Source of the DNA: Roseiarcus sp963807735
GTDB lineage: Bacteria > Pseudomonadota > Alphaproteobacteria > Rhizobiales > Beijerinckiaceae
Assembly: GCA_963807735.1 (NCBI GenBank)
Contig: CAWEDI010000027.1
Location: 39,333-103,332 of the forward strand
Reading direction: 5' to 3'
DNA: 64,000 bases
The number at the start of each line of letters is the position of its first letter. The stretch's first letter is position 1. This document shows, in pieces, positions 28,308 through 38,463 of this stretch. The notes under the pieces are model-generated. The model did no database searches, was not told the origin of the DNA, and saw only the letters and a program-made list of their open reading frames with translations. The position numbers and the translations under genes are program-made.

Positions 28308-28800
28308 AAGCGATGATACGACCAAGCGCGGACTTGTGTCGGCGAGGCTCGATCCCGAGGATATGCGCGGGATCGTCAGCGTCTATCATCGCTGGTGCGC
28401 CGACCGGATTGAGCGCTGCGGCGGCTTCGTCGCGAAATAAATGGGCGACGGCGTGCTCGCCTATTTCGGCTATCCCCAGGCCCACGGACATGACGCCGAG
28501 CGCGCCGTGCAGGCCGGGATCGCGATCGTCGAGGCAGCGCCAAAACTCGTCACCGCAGTGGGTTCGTCGCTACACTTACGGGTCGGGATCGCGACCGGAC
28601 TGGTCGTGGTGGGTGACATGATCGGATCAGGGGAGGCGCAAGAACGCGGCGTCGTCGGTGAGACGCCGAACCTCGCGGCGCGCCTTCAGGCGATCGCCGA
28701 ACCGGACACTGTCGTCATCGACGCGGGCACCCGTAGGCTTCTCGGCGACCTCTTTGAACTGCGAGACCTCGGAGCCCTTGACCTTAGGGACATCGCCGGG
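28308..28800 (+). pseudogene. decayed class III nucleotide cyclase fragment
   Basis: On the plus strand, 'LVSARLDPEDMRGIVSVYHR', 'RCGGFVAK', a TAA stop, then 'MGDGVLAYFGYPQAHGHDAERAVQAG', 'LRVGIATGLVVVGDMIG' and 'VVGETPNLAARLQAIAEPDTVVI'. In intact relatives the residue at the stop is Tyr ('GGFVAKYMGDGVLAYFGYP'), so one base change made TAA. The N-terminal 'FCDLVGST' metal strand is missing, and after 28800 the AAA and TPR parts are absent. This is the 5'-truncated remains of a third cyclase of the AAA-TPR type, facing away from the repeat protein and toward the second AAA cyclase. Confidence 0.8.
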
Positions 28801-28987
28801 AGGCGTCGCTTGTGCCCCAGAGGAAGGCTGACGGACACACGATCAGGCTCTTCGCGCCGCAACGCTCACCCCGCCGGACAATGGCGCGGCTTTTGTGTCG
28901 GCTCGCGCCGTGGCTTTAGGAGCTTGTTTGTTACCTTCCTTCATTGAAAACAATGGAGGCATGAGAATGGACGCGCGCTGGCAAGGC

Positions 28988-31900
28988 TCAGGCAGTTTCC
29001 ACGTCGCCGCCTTCGACGAGCGCCGCCAGCAGCTTCTGCGCCTCTCCAATTGCCGGCAACTCCGGCGTCGGCGTAAATCCCTCGAGCGCCGAGGCGAGAA
29101 CGTCACGGGCTTCGACGGAGCGCTTGGTCGATTGAAGAAGGCGAGCGAGAGAAAGGGCGCCCTGGAGTTCGAAGGTGCGGGCGATCTGCTCCCGCGAGAT
29201 GCGGATCGCCTCTCGGTAGGCCGCTTCCGCGTCTGCGGGATCGCGCGGGTTTGCCTCAAGCAGGAGATTGCCCCGCAGGCGGCATAGCAGCGCGTCCACG
29301 CAGCGAGCGCCATGTGTGGCGGCCAACTCGGCTGCACGGCTTATTGAGGACGCCGCCCTTTCAAACAAGGCCTGTTTCGTCTCGAGAGCCGCGGCCAGGC
29401 TGTGAAATAGCGGCCCCATTACGGGGCCGCCTTGAGACGTGAATGTCACGCCGTGCTCGCTGAAGCGCAAAAGTTCGTCACGGCCGCCCTTCTTGGCCAG
29501 CGCCCAATACAGGTACATTCTCGCCGCGCTTGCGAAATAACGGAGACCCGATTGCTCCGAAACGTTCAGGGCGACGCTGGCCGCCCTCTGCGCTGCCTCG
29601 GCGTCATCGCGCAAGGCTTCGCAAATCGCTTTATAAACAAAAGTCGTCGCGATCGTCGCCGCATGGTTGGAGGCGAGCGCCGCATTGGATGCGTCACCAA
29701 ACAGGCAGGAAGCCGCCGTCGCTTCGCCTGCGCAGTAGAAAGTGAGCGCCAGAAATGCCTTCGCCGAAATTTCCGTGTCGGCTCCATACAGATATCGAGC
29801 GGAAGCCTCCCAGTCCTTACCGCACCTGCCTATCGCATCCGTCAAATTGTTGCGGGCGGCCGTAAACCGGCCTTGGTAGAAACAGGTCAGTCCTAAGGCG
29901 CGCTTTGCCGCAGCGATGGAAGGAGGCTCCTTGGCGAGTAGCGCCTCGCGGAGGAAGATTTCGGAGGTCTCCTGCGATGAGGCCAAATTTGCGCTAATGC
30001 ACAACTGAACCCAGCGCGCATAATGAGACTGCATGCGATCGGCGACATTTTTGCTGAGGGCCGCAAGTTGTTCGGTTCGGGCAAGCGCCACCTTCGTCTC
30101 TTCGGCGGTAAAGCCCCTTGACCAAGCCATCGCCAGTCCATAGCCCGAGTGCAGCTTCGCTTGGTACTCTGAAATCGCGCGAGTATGTTGCGGCATGGCC
30201 GACACCGCTTCGAGCGCGTCCGCCATCTCAATCGCTTTGCCTAGATGCGCAATCGCCTCCTGGAACGCTGAGCGTCGCAAAGCGGCATCGCCCGCTTTTC
30301 CCCACCACTCGATCGCGAGCTCCGTTTGACTACTTTGCCTATAGTGATGCGCGACGAGTTCGGGCTGCGGGTCGGGGTCGGCGGCGAGCACTTCCGCCGC
30401 GCGGCGGTGCAGCGCCTGCCGGCGACCTTTCAGCAGGCTCTCATAGGCCGCGTCCTGGATCAGCGCGTGTTTGAAGCGATACGTCGCGGCCGGAGCCGTC
30501 CCCTCGACGAACAGCAAATCGGCGTCCGCGAGTTTCTCAAGCGCGGCGTCGAGCGCCGGGGCCGACCGATCCGCAACAGCCTGCAGAAGCGCGAACGAAA
30601 ACTCCCTCCCCAGCACCGCTCCGATCTGCGCGACCTCGCGCGCGTCGCCGAGCCGGTCCAACCGGGCGGCGAGCGACTGTTGCAGGGTTGGCGGGATCGT
30701 CTGAGCGCCGCCTTCCAGCATGAGGCGCGTCAGCTCCTCGACGAACAGCGGCACGCCGGCCGTGCGGTCGCTTAGCCCCTCGACGACGTCTTTCGCCAGC
30801 GCGTGCTGCGCCGCGATCATGCCGACCATTTTGGCGATCTCGGCGCGGCCGAGGGGGCTGAGCGAAATGACGCTGTGGTGCGAGCGGGTCGCCCATGGCG
30901 CGCGAAACTCGGGCCGCGTGGTGGCGACGATCAACAGCGGCGCCTGCGCCCCGCGTTCGCCGAGCGTCTTCATGAGGTCCAATGTGGTCGGGTCAGCCCA
31001 ATGAAGGTCCTCGAAGGCGAGCACGATCGCCTGTTGACGCGCGCCGGCGAGAACCCATGCGGCGATCGCCGCGAGCCGCCGCCGGCGCAGCTCCTCCGGC
31101 GCGAGTTTCGGCGCGCGATCCTCGGGCACCGGCATGTCGAGGAGGGGGGCAAGTAGCGGTGCGTTTTCGGCAGGATCGAGCTTCACCTGCGCCAGCGCCG
31201 TCTCGAGTTCGGCCAGTCGCTTATCGACCGCGACATCCCCCCCGCCGAAGCGTTGCCGACCCCATTCTGCGATGGGGTGAAGCGGCGTGTTCTGCAACAG
31301 TTGCGAAGATGACCATTCGACCCACGTGTGCGGCGTCTCGGCGAGAGTGACCCGAAACTCCTCGATCAGCCGGGATTTGCCAAGGCCCGGCTCGCCGACG
31401 ATCTGCACGAACTGTCCCTCGCCGCACCTTGCCCGCTCCCACCGCCTTGCGAGTTGCGCCAGTTCCTCCGCGCGCCCGACGAGGGGGGTCAGCGTACGTC
31501 CGGCCGCCCGTCGGCCGGCTCCGCTCGCGCGGACCAGGCGATAGAGCACGGGTTTACCAGCCACTCCCTTGAGCTCGTGAGGGCCCTTGTCTTCGGCGAC
31601 GAACAGACCCGCGACCTGTCGTTGCACGCCCGCGGTGACCCACAGCGCTCCGGGCTCGGCGGCGCTCTGAACGCGCGCGGCGACGTTCGGCGCGTCGCCG
31701 AACACCTCGCCAGATGCATCAACGACCACGGGCCGGTCTCGAGGCCGATCCGCGCGGCAAGCGAGGGCAAAGCGCGCGCGGCGTTCCGGACGTTAAGCTC
31801 GTCCAGGGCGCGCAAGATCGCGAGCCCCGCCCGTGCGGCACGCTCGGCGTCATTCTCCTGCGCCTTCGGGTAGCCGAACAACGCCATCAACCCGTCGCCG

Positions 31901-32295
31901 AGCTTCTTCAAGACGTGGCCGCCATATCCCGTCACGGCCTTGGACGCCTCATCGAGGTAGGCGCTGACCAACTCGCGCCAGTCCTCCGCATCGAGCTTCG
32001 CCGCCATACTGGTCGATCCGACGAGGTCGCAGAACATCACTGTTATGGGTCGGCGTTCGGCGGCGACCGTCGATATTTGAGGGGGCGAGGGCGCCGCTCG
32101 CTTCGCTGGGGCCTCCGTCGCACTTAGGCTTGCGATCGCCTTGAGAAGCCGCTTGCGGTGCCCGAAGGACACACCGAATTTCTCGAGATCGCCGTCCGTC
32201 AGCTCCGTCAAGACGTCCGCGTCGATGTCGTTCTGGCGGAATAGCGTCTCGTATTGGCCGAGACCGAGGCCGCGAAGCCAATCCCCAACGTCCAT
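28988..32295 (-). pseudogene. second SAM-cyclase-AAA-TPR protein, frameshifted
   Basis: Same design as the gene at 14410-17709. From ATG 32295 ('MDVGDWLRGLGLGQYETLF', SAM domain) the cyclase domain begins with 'VMFCDLVGSTSMAAKLD' and 'KLGDGLMALFGYP'. At about 31731 one base is missing: the paralogue reads 'GLESGPVIVDSSGEVF', here the first frame gives 'GLETGPWSLMHLA' while 'VVDASGEVFGDAPNVAARVQ' continues in the next frame from a GTG at 31729. That second frame encodes the rest of the cyclase, the AAA ATPase (Walker A 'GEPGLGKSR', 'VLAFEDLHWADP') and TPR repeats to 28988. The lost base splits the cyclase core, so no cyclase would form, though an AAA-TPR fragment might. Sequence error is possible because the rest is perfectly open. 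Confidence 0.87.
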
Positions 32296-33212
32296 GGTCG
32301 ATCCCCGAACGGTTGTGGTCGATGATGATCCCAGCGAAACGCTGCGTCCAGACCATAGTCTTTTGCCCGACCGCAATGGGACCGAGGCCGCCTGAGGGCC
32401 AACACGCGACGCTTGCCGCCAGGGCGCACAGTTGTGCCGGGGCCGTCAGCTGGCTGGGTGCCAGCACCGAGCCGACGTCGTCGTGGATAGCCTGCCGAAT
32501 TTAACGTTTGTTCCCGATGCCGGACGGCGCATTGGTGCGATCGGCCTGCGGCGGTGAGGGATCGAATTCGGGCGGCTTGGCAAGCACGCACGAGGCCTCC
32601 CGCGACGCAGTGAGGCGCCGTCACGAAGCTGACGGCATGGATGCCGTTTTGGCGCATGTTGCCGAGGGTCATCGGGATCGGAGAATCGCGGGGAGGCATG
32701 GAAGCATTCTGGCGCCGCGGACTGGCCATGCAAAACGCCCGCGATGAAACCACGCGAACCTTGGACACGGCGGCAACCGGCGCTCGGGATCAAGGGGCAA
32801 ATTTGCCTCTTGAAATAGCGCCGTTCGCCATGACGCTGCGGCAAATCCCGCACCCGCCCTCCCTTCGGGCGAGCGCGACGCGCGATTGATCGCCGCCAAG
32901 AGCGAGGGGCCTGCGCACGTGGGTCGCTTAGGGGGCATACCCCCGAACTCACGGAAAAGGGTGCTAGGAAGATAACCCAAGAAGCGGCAGACCTGCCAAA
33001 ATTGGGAAATCCTCGCGCGCCGTCGCCGGCGCTTGCCACCTCTGCAAGCAAACGGGCGCCTGGCTCTGGCGCGACCCCAGCGCGGGCAGTCCACGCGCGA
33101 TGGGCCGACGACGACGGCGGGCAGACGGGCAGGAACAGCAATATCTTCGGTTCAACGGGAACAACATCGCGATGCGCGCGTGGTTGCAGTGCTAGGAGCA
33201 CGAGGCGGAGCC
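32296..33212. other. long intergenic stretch, no gene recognised
   Basis: About 900 bases. Open frames exist on both strands (one of about 250 codons on the minus strand) but their composition is Arg/Ala/Pro-rich, with no domain or ribosome site. Possibly degraded DNA at an old insertion boundary. Confidence 0.4.
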
Positions 33213-33449
33213 ATGGCCAAGATATCGTACATCGTGACGAGAGCGGGAGATACGTGGAGGGTCACTCGCAATGGCGAGCCGCTGATGGACTATGCCTCGC
33301 TGGGGGCCGCCTTCGAGAGTTCGTGCGCGAATGCCGGCGGCGACCTGCGATCAGGACACGACGTTATAATCGAGGCCGCAACAGCTACAGACCCCCGCGG
33401 AGCAACCGATCTCGGCGGTGTCCCTCAGCGAGGGGACGGGTTTTCGTAA
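33213..33449 (+). CDS. small hypothetical protein, DUF2188-like
   Basis: A 78-residue protein starting 'MAKISYIVTRAGDTWRVTRNGEPL', then 'YASLGAAFESSC' and 'HDVIIEAA'. The pattern (short beta hairpin with W-x-V, a helix that begins after a turn, then a closing strand) is like the small DUF2188 proteins common in alphaproteobacteria. GGCGGAG lies a few bases before the ATG. The C-terminal third is Gly/Pro rich and less typical. Function is unknown. Confidence 0.6.
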   Translation: MAKISYIVTRAGDTWRVTRNGEPLMDYASLGAAFESSCANAGGDLRSGHDVIIEAATATDPRGATDLGGVPQRGDGFS

Positions 33450-34223
33450 TACTGCCTCTGACCGACGTTGCGCGCTTTCCGAGGTTTCAGGCGTCACTCG
33501 GTTTGCGCCGACGACGACGCCTGGGGCGGTTGCGGGGCTCGCCAGGCGTCGCGTCGCGCACCGCCGATCAGCAAGAGGCCGAGGGGCGATAGCTGAATTC
33601 GATCTGAACGCAGCAGGCCAGGGCCGGTTCCGGGCGTTGTGCGCACGTGCGTCGCTGCATGTGGCTGCACACGACGCCCTTCCTGAGCAGGTGGCGCAGA
33701 ACAACCGTCAGGCCGCTGCCTGCCGCCACTTCTCGATGTGGTGGGACGCAAGCAGTGCGCACCACGCAAAATCTCGGACGTCGGCTCAAAATTGAGCTGA
33801 AGTCGCGCGGGTGCGTACACCGATTTAGCTCAGACTATGGGTCGGGGCGGCGACCTAGCTGAGCGAACCCGCTGCCTCGGGCGGCTCGGCAGGCTGGCCT
33901 CCGTGCCGGGCCGCTTCATGTTGGCGCACGCGACGGACTGCTACCTGCGCCGCGATCCGGCCATCCCCCGCGCGATAGCATCAAGGTTCGTCAAGTCGTC
34001 CTTGAGCATCTCGACAAGTGGCCCGCGCATCGGCCGGTCGTCCGGGTACGGGTAAGGCATAGGGCCCAGCAGCCACAAAAGAACGGTCTTAAGCATCCTT
34101 CGCATGGGACGGCCTCCCCGCTTGAAGCGAGCATAGGGTAAGCGCCGCTTAATCTTCATCGCTGTGGCGAAACTCACAAATCGCGGGTCTCGACGTCGAC
34201 GCGGCTACCGACGCGCCGAGCGG
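33450..34223. other. mostly non-coding stretch
   Basis: About 770 bases with no recognised gene apart from a weak small-ORF candidate at 33941-34105. Frames on both strands are short and compositionally biased. Confidence 0.35.
33941..34105 (-). CDS. possible small membrane-anchored protein
   Basis: A 54-residue frame: 'MRRMLKTVLLWLLGPMPYPYP', a hydrophobic stretch followed by a Pro/Tyr turn, then 'EMLKDDLTNLDAIARGM', an amphipathic helix. The distribution of hydrophobic and charged residues looks protein-like, but I recognise no family. Weak candidate only. Confidence 0.28.
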   Translation of the reverse strand: MRRMLKTVLLWLLGPMPYPYPDDRPMRGPLVEMLKDDLTNLDAIARGMAGSRRR

Positions 34224-34436
34224 CTACGCGCCTCGCCAGTGGTCCGGCTTATCTTTGTCGTTGAGCGTACGAACGCGGGCTACGAGAGGCTTGTGGCCCT
34301 GTGTTTGCGCCCACTCGATCGCTTCCCGCTGCGTTTGGAAACTGGCCAGGAAGTGGTCCGCGCGGTCCTCCACAACATAGTCGTCGATAGGGCCCTCGCG
34401 CCCCTTTGGTCGCGCCTCGATGAACACGTTCGCCAT
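34224..34436 (-). CDS. small DUF2188-like protein
   Basis: A 70-residue protein: 'MANVFIEARPKGREGPIDDYVVED', 'FLASFQTQREAIEWAQTQGHKPLVARVR', 'NDKDKPDHWR'. The layout (N-terminal strand, 'TQREAIEWA' helix, closing strand, conserved 'DKPDHWR' tail) matches a small hypothetical family widespread in rhizobia and related to DUF2188. GGAAGG precedes the ATG by about 7 bases. Function unknown; often found in accessory or plasmid DNA. Confidence 0.75.
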   Translation of the reverse strand: MANVFIEARPKGREGPIDDYVVEDRADHFLASFQTQREAIEWAQTQGHKPLVARVRTLNDKDKPDHWRGA

Positions 34437-34518
34437 CGGTTTTCCTTCCTGCGCTTCCCTGTAATCTATACCGCTCTCGCCAATCCTGCCGGGGGCAGAG
34501 CTCCGTCAAGCCGGGTCA

Positions 34519-34758
34519 TCAAGCTGGGTCATACGGTATCCCCTCCGAAGCTAGGAAATCCAAGAAACGCTGATCCAGTGAACGGAAGCGTACTGGCTCC
34601 AAATTTGCGTAGGGTTCAACGTCTCCGGCGCGAGCTTCGATATCGCGCTCGCCTGGGAGCCCTGCATCCTGCCACTCAATCGGCGTCAAGGTCGCCTTCC
34701 AGGCGCGAAAAGCATGTCGGACTTCGTCAGCGCGGTCGCGGGAAACTTGGATGTCCAT
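34519..34758 (-). CDS. hypothetical protein
   Basis: A 79-residue frame 'MDIQVSRDRADEVRHAFRAWKATLTPIEWQ', then 'DVEPYANLEPVRFRSLDQRFLDFLASEGIPYDPA'. It is acidic, helix-rich and ends with a short beta-like tail. The frame remains open upstream to 34950, but that extension is Arg/Pro-rich and less convincing, so I chose the internal ATG at 34758. No family recognised. Confidence 0.45.
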   Translation of the reverse strand: MDIQVSRDRADEVRHAFRAWKATLTPIEWQDAGLPGERDIEARAGDVEPYANLEPVRFRSLDQRFLDFLASEGIPYDPA

Positions 34759-35966
34759 CGTTCGAACCTGCCCGTGCTCGAAACCGCGTCGTTCATACAC
34801 TACCCCAGGTGTCCTCGGCAGCAACGGAGGCGGGTAACGAGTTCCGGCACGCTTCCGCCTTTCCGCCCTTCCGACGCCGAGCCGCGCCCCGCTCATCAGC
34901 GCGTTGGCCGAAAGGCGGTCGCTGAAATTGCCGCACGGAAACGCGGGCAAGCGTGCGTGTGTTCCGAGCGACCGTCAACGCGTCAACCCGTCAACCCTTT
35001 GCCGCCGCAGGGTTGAGGTAACCCGGCAACACCCGTCGACCCAGCCACAGAACGCGAGACAACGCCGCGACCAGCGCGAGACGGTCCGGCGAGAACGACC
35101 TTTGACGTGTCAACCCTAAAATCTGAGAGCTCGACTAGCGAATTTAAGGACTGCCGCCGCCGCGCAGGCCTTCGCAGTGGTAGGAAGGACCCTGAGGGTC
35201 GCAACGCCCCTTCCCTTGCTGATGACCCCTTCCTCGCCCATAGGCCACTGCTGGCGCAGGCGTGTGTGCTGACGGGCGGGCAGCGCGTCATCCCTTGCAA
35301 TGGGGCATGCGATGCTGATGGCCGTGTGCGGGCTTGCTAGGGCGACTATCGCCATGCGGCGTGGCGATGGTGGAGCTCGCGGGCTTTCGGGAAATTTGGG
35401 ATCGGAGGGTTGGAAGGGGGACCGTTGGGCCCTCTTGAGGGGACCCGGAGGACCTCCCAGGCGGCCAGGCTTACGCGTCCCGATTAGTCCCTAGATTTGG
35501 GACGTACGATTGCGGCAACCGTAGGCATGTGTACACAGTTCGCGCATTTGCAGCCGTTGCCGTAGGGCAACAACTGAACGTTGCGACGCATGTCTCGGTT
35601 TAATGGGAAGACCGCGGCAACCCCGGAGCTGGCGAAGTGGGCTGCGCGAGGTCTCGATAGGTCAGACTGTCTGTTGCTCGAAAGAACAGTCTGGGAAGAG
35701 AGAAATAGCCAGCTCAAGCCTGTTTTCACAGTTATCGACGACGCCGAGAATAGTCCTGGCGAATGGGACCTGGGGACAGTCAGAAACTGATAGGCACTTA
35801 GACGACGGCGGCAATTCACCTCACGTGCCTGTGACGTAAGTTGCTGATCCGTTTACGATTCTGTCCTTCCGTGCGTCATCTTATAACAAGGCGCGAGACA
35901 AAACAGAACGCCGCGACCGCCCAGCGTCAAATTTCGTGGCGAATAGGGGGCTAGGCAAGGCGTGCC
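34759..35966. other. long stretch without a recognised gene
   Basis: About 1.2 kb. It contains a short tandem octamer repeat (34973-34996) and a weak plus-strand frame at 35581-35790 ('NGKTAATPELAKWAARGLDRSD') that I cannot assign. The 35800-36060 part is clearly AT-richer. Confidence 0.35.
34973..34996. repeat. three tandem octamers CGTCAAC(G/C)
   Basis: CGTCAACG, CGTCAACC, CGTCAACC follow each other with no gap. Directly after, TCAACCC is matched by an inverted GGGTTGA about 12 bases on (near 35011), so a small hairpin is also possible. No replication gene is near, so an iteron role is not supported. Confidence 0.5.
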
Positions 35967-36236
35967 TTAGATAAATCTTACGCCAACTTTAGAAGTGGAT
36001 TCGCGTCTTACGACAGAGCACAAATATAATACTCCACGTTCTCTATCCACTTCTAGGTAGAATTCGGAATGCGTTATAGGCCTATCTGCAATTATCAATG
36101 CGCCGCCTTCCGAAATATTAACAATTCTGCAGTCTACCGTCTCCTTTACGCGCAAGCCCGACATAGCAATTATCTTCGCAGTCGCGTTGATTTCGACGCG
36201 CGGCGACTTGCGCTTGTCCGCAAAGCGAACGCTCAT
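35967..36236 (-). CDS. PilZ-domain protein (c-di-GMP receptor)
   Basis: An 89-residue single-domain PilZ protein. The N-terminal 'KRKSPRVEINATAKI' gives the RxxxR motif and 'CRIVNISEGGALI' gives the (D/N)xSxxG motif; together these bind c-di-GMP. Then 'FYLEVDRERGVLYLCSVVRRES' forms the barrel, closing with 'VGVRFI'. Both ligand-binding motifs are intact. Such small receptors act on motility, polysaccharide output or cell division through protein partners. It stands alone in AT-richer DNA. Confidence 0.88.
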   Translation of the reverse strand: MSVRFADKRKSPRVEINATAKIIAMSGLRVKETVDCRIVNISEGGALIIADRPITHSEFYLEVDRERGVLYLCSVVRRESTSKVGVRFI

Positions 36237-36635
36237 CTCATTCTCCCGCCTGGAAGGGGCTAAGAATCTCGGCCATTCGAATGTTACACTCCGCGTCGGT
36301 TACGTTATGATTAAAGAAGAAGACGAACAGCAACTACGCAAGGTCAAGTGCGGCGCAGGCCATCGCGGGCCTAGGAAGGAACCCGCCGAAGATGGTCGAA
36401 AGGCATCCGCCGGTGATCCCGCTTGCGGTGATTGCTGGCGCTGGCGTGGCGCGCGAACTCATCAAGCCCAATGTCGCCGAGATTGAGGCTTTCGGACATG
36501 CGTCGTGCGTTACGACGCATGTAGAACCCGCGCGTGAGGCCCTATACTGGGCCTTTCCACCGCTTGAAGCAACGCCCCAGCTCCAAATGCGCCGGGAATT
36601 GCCCGTGCTCGTCGGTGACGTTTTCCGATCTATCG

Positions 36636-36815
36636 TTATAAGCGAAACTCATAGAACCAAATCGATGCGGCTGCGGCTACCAGGACGAGCAGCACCGCCG
36701 TGGTGCGCAACAGGACTTGCCAAAATCTCTCAGTCGGAGCTGCGCACGCCGAACAGCGCCATGCATTTGTTGGCACGATTGCGTCGCACATCTCGCACCT
36801 TGTCAGCGTAGTCAT
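36636..36815 (-). CDS. small zinc-ribbon protein with one membrane segment
   Basis: A 59-residue protein from ATG 36815: 'MTTLTRCEMCDAIVPTNAWRCSACAAP' has two CxxC pairs 13 residues apart, a mini zinc ribbon, followed by one hydrophobic helix ('TAVLLVLVAAAASIWFYEF') at the C-terminus. It probably sits in the inner membrane with the ribbon in the cytoplasm. The frame continues upstream to 36872, but the extra 19 residues do not look structured. Function unknown; similar small proteins are annotated only as zinc-ribbon proteins. Confidence 0.6.
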   Translation of the reverse strand: MTTLTRCEMCDAIVPTNAWRCSACAAPTERFWQVLLRTTAVLLVLVAAAASIWFYEFRL

Positions 36816-37584
36816 GGCGGAGAACTCGGAACGTGGTTCGCGTCGGCGGCCGATCGGCGCCCAAGCCCACAACGGTCAAGGGCGCGAAATTGTTGCGAAG
36901 CGCCCTGATCGGGCTGTCCGCGCGCGCGGAATGACTTCTGCCACGCGAGAAATTGTGATTCGACACGGCCGCTTGGCCGGAAAGATAGTCGCTGCCAATG
37001 ACTTCGAGCATAAAAAAAGGTGCTCAAATGGCCCAGGAGGTTTTCGACAACGCTCAAATGTCGGCCATGCGGTCGGCGACAGCAAAAGTCGACGAGCAAC
37101 CCGACGCGGGTCATCGCTGGCTTGATCTGCTTCAGCAACGCGATCCGCTTCACGACCAGCTCGAAGAAGAAGAATGTCTGTCCAGGCTTGATTGAAATCA
37201 GCGCAAGGCTCGCCTCGCAAAACGTATCTGCCGCGCTTGCCTTGCAGGAGCGCATCGGACGGCTGCGGTAGGGAGATTCGGTTATTGAGATGTCCATCGC
37301 GGTCGCCGCGGTTCCTGTCGGCCGACAGGCTTCGCCCGGATTCCCCGCTTACGGCACTCGTCGGACGTTCGACGACTTTGCGAGGTTGGACAGGGTATCA
37401 GCCAGTACGCGAGCTTCTTCCGGACGCAGAGCTGATGGGGTGGCCAGTGCAGAACGGGTGCCCTGATGGGCCAAGTTTGCATAACAAGCGTTGGATCACT
37501 ACCAGGCTCAAATCCAGTTTCGGCATGGAGGAATGCGAGATGTGGATCAGCAGTTTGCCGATCCCTAAGGTGACCGAATGGGTG
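36816..37584. other. stretch without a recognised gene
   Basis: About 770 bases. Several frames of 60-160 codons are open on both strands but none shows a domain or good start context. Confidence 0.35.
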
Positions 37585-38133
37585 TTAGGGCCGCTCGGCC
37601 CATTTTCTAGTGAGTCGCTGACAGTCTCGGTTATCCGCCAATACGCACATTCCCAGCCGCCTTCGCCGCATTTCGCGATGTAGATGTTCGTCTGGCCAGG
37701 TATTGCGCCTTCCCTTGAAGTGGTCCCTCTGCTGGAGCGAAGTGACTACGTTCCCGCTCTCATTCTGCTCCGCAACCATCATCTTCAATGTGACCCAATT
37801 CGCCACTTGGCGTTGGGCAAATACGTCGAGATCGCAGGACCTTCCCAAGATCATTAGAGTCATGATCGGCTTCGCGGCTTTCTCTATGTCGTTCATCCAG
37901 CCGTTATTGCGGGCGCCGCAGACTACCTACATCTGCTTGTCGATCGCCGCCTCGGGTATCTCGTGCCTGGAAACGAGCTTTGGCCTGACCTCCCCGGGCG
38001 AGACGGCGTACCTGTCCTCGTTTCGGCCCACATTGGCCGCGTTTCTTATAAGGGGCTCCGACCAAGAGGACCAGACGTGCTCCTTCGTCAAGGAGCCCGA
38101 TCCGCAGAATATGCAGGTGCGCTTGTTCGTCAT
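37585..38133 (-). pseudogene. HNH-like CxxC zinc protein, broken by a stop codon
   Basis: From ATG 38133 the frame reads 'MTNKRTCIFCGSGSLTKEHVWSSW', typical of the family starting C-x2-C-G…LTKEHV(W/F) that resembles HNH nucleases. After 'EAAIDKQM' comes TAG, and the same frame goes straight on with 'VVCGARNNGWMNDIEKAAKPIMTLM', which is the second half of the family. In intact relatives the second block is C-x2-C-NNGWM; here the second Cys is Arg. So one nonsense change and loss of a zinc ligand both point to real decay, not sequence error. It lies in the accessory stretch just before the recombinase cassette. Confidence 0.7.
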
Positions 38134-38463
38134 GCGGACAGCCAAGGGTGCAAGAAGAGCAAGGAAAATTCCCTCAATCCGGTTTGGGAGGGACTCCGGC
38201 GAAAGGCAACATCGACCCTTTGGTTCGTAGTTTCGTACCTGCAATGCTGCGTGTTCGGAACTTCGACGCCCAGGCTCAAGAAATTCGCGCGTTGGAGCAC
38301 AAAAGACTGGATTTCCCCTGCGAAGAGAGCGTGTGTGGTTTTGCCGGTGGGCAACGAAGGCTCACTCGGCAAGGCAACCCAGCCCTGGAGATCGCGCCGA
38401 TCCGGGGCTTGCGTCAGTGACGGCGCCGGATCGGCCGGGCCGCCCTGACGCACGGGTTCAAAC

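Noticed and set aside
32446..33201. A 251-codon minus-strand frame
   Set aside because: Low-complexity Arg/Pro/Ala composition, no ribosome site and no recognisable domain.
34973..34996. Plasmid iterons
   Set aside because: Only three 8-base units and no rep gene nearby.
36392..36811. A plus-strand frame of 139 codons overlapping the zinc-ribbon gene
   Set aside because: No domain, and the opposite strand holds a CxxC-CxxC plus membrane-helix protein that is more convincing.
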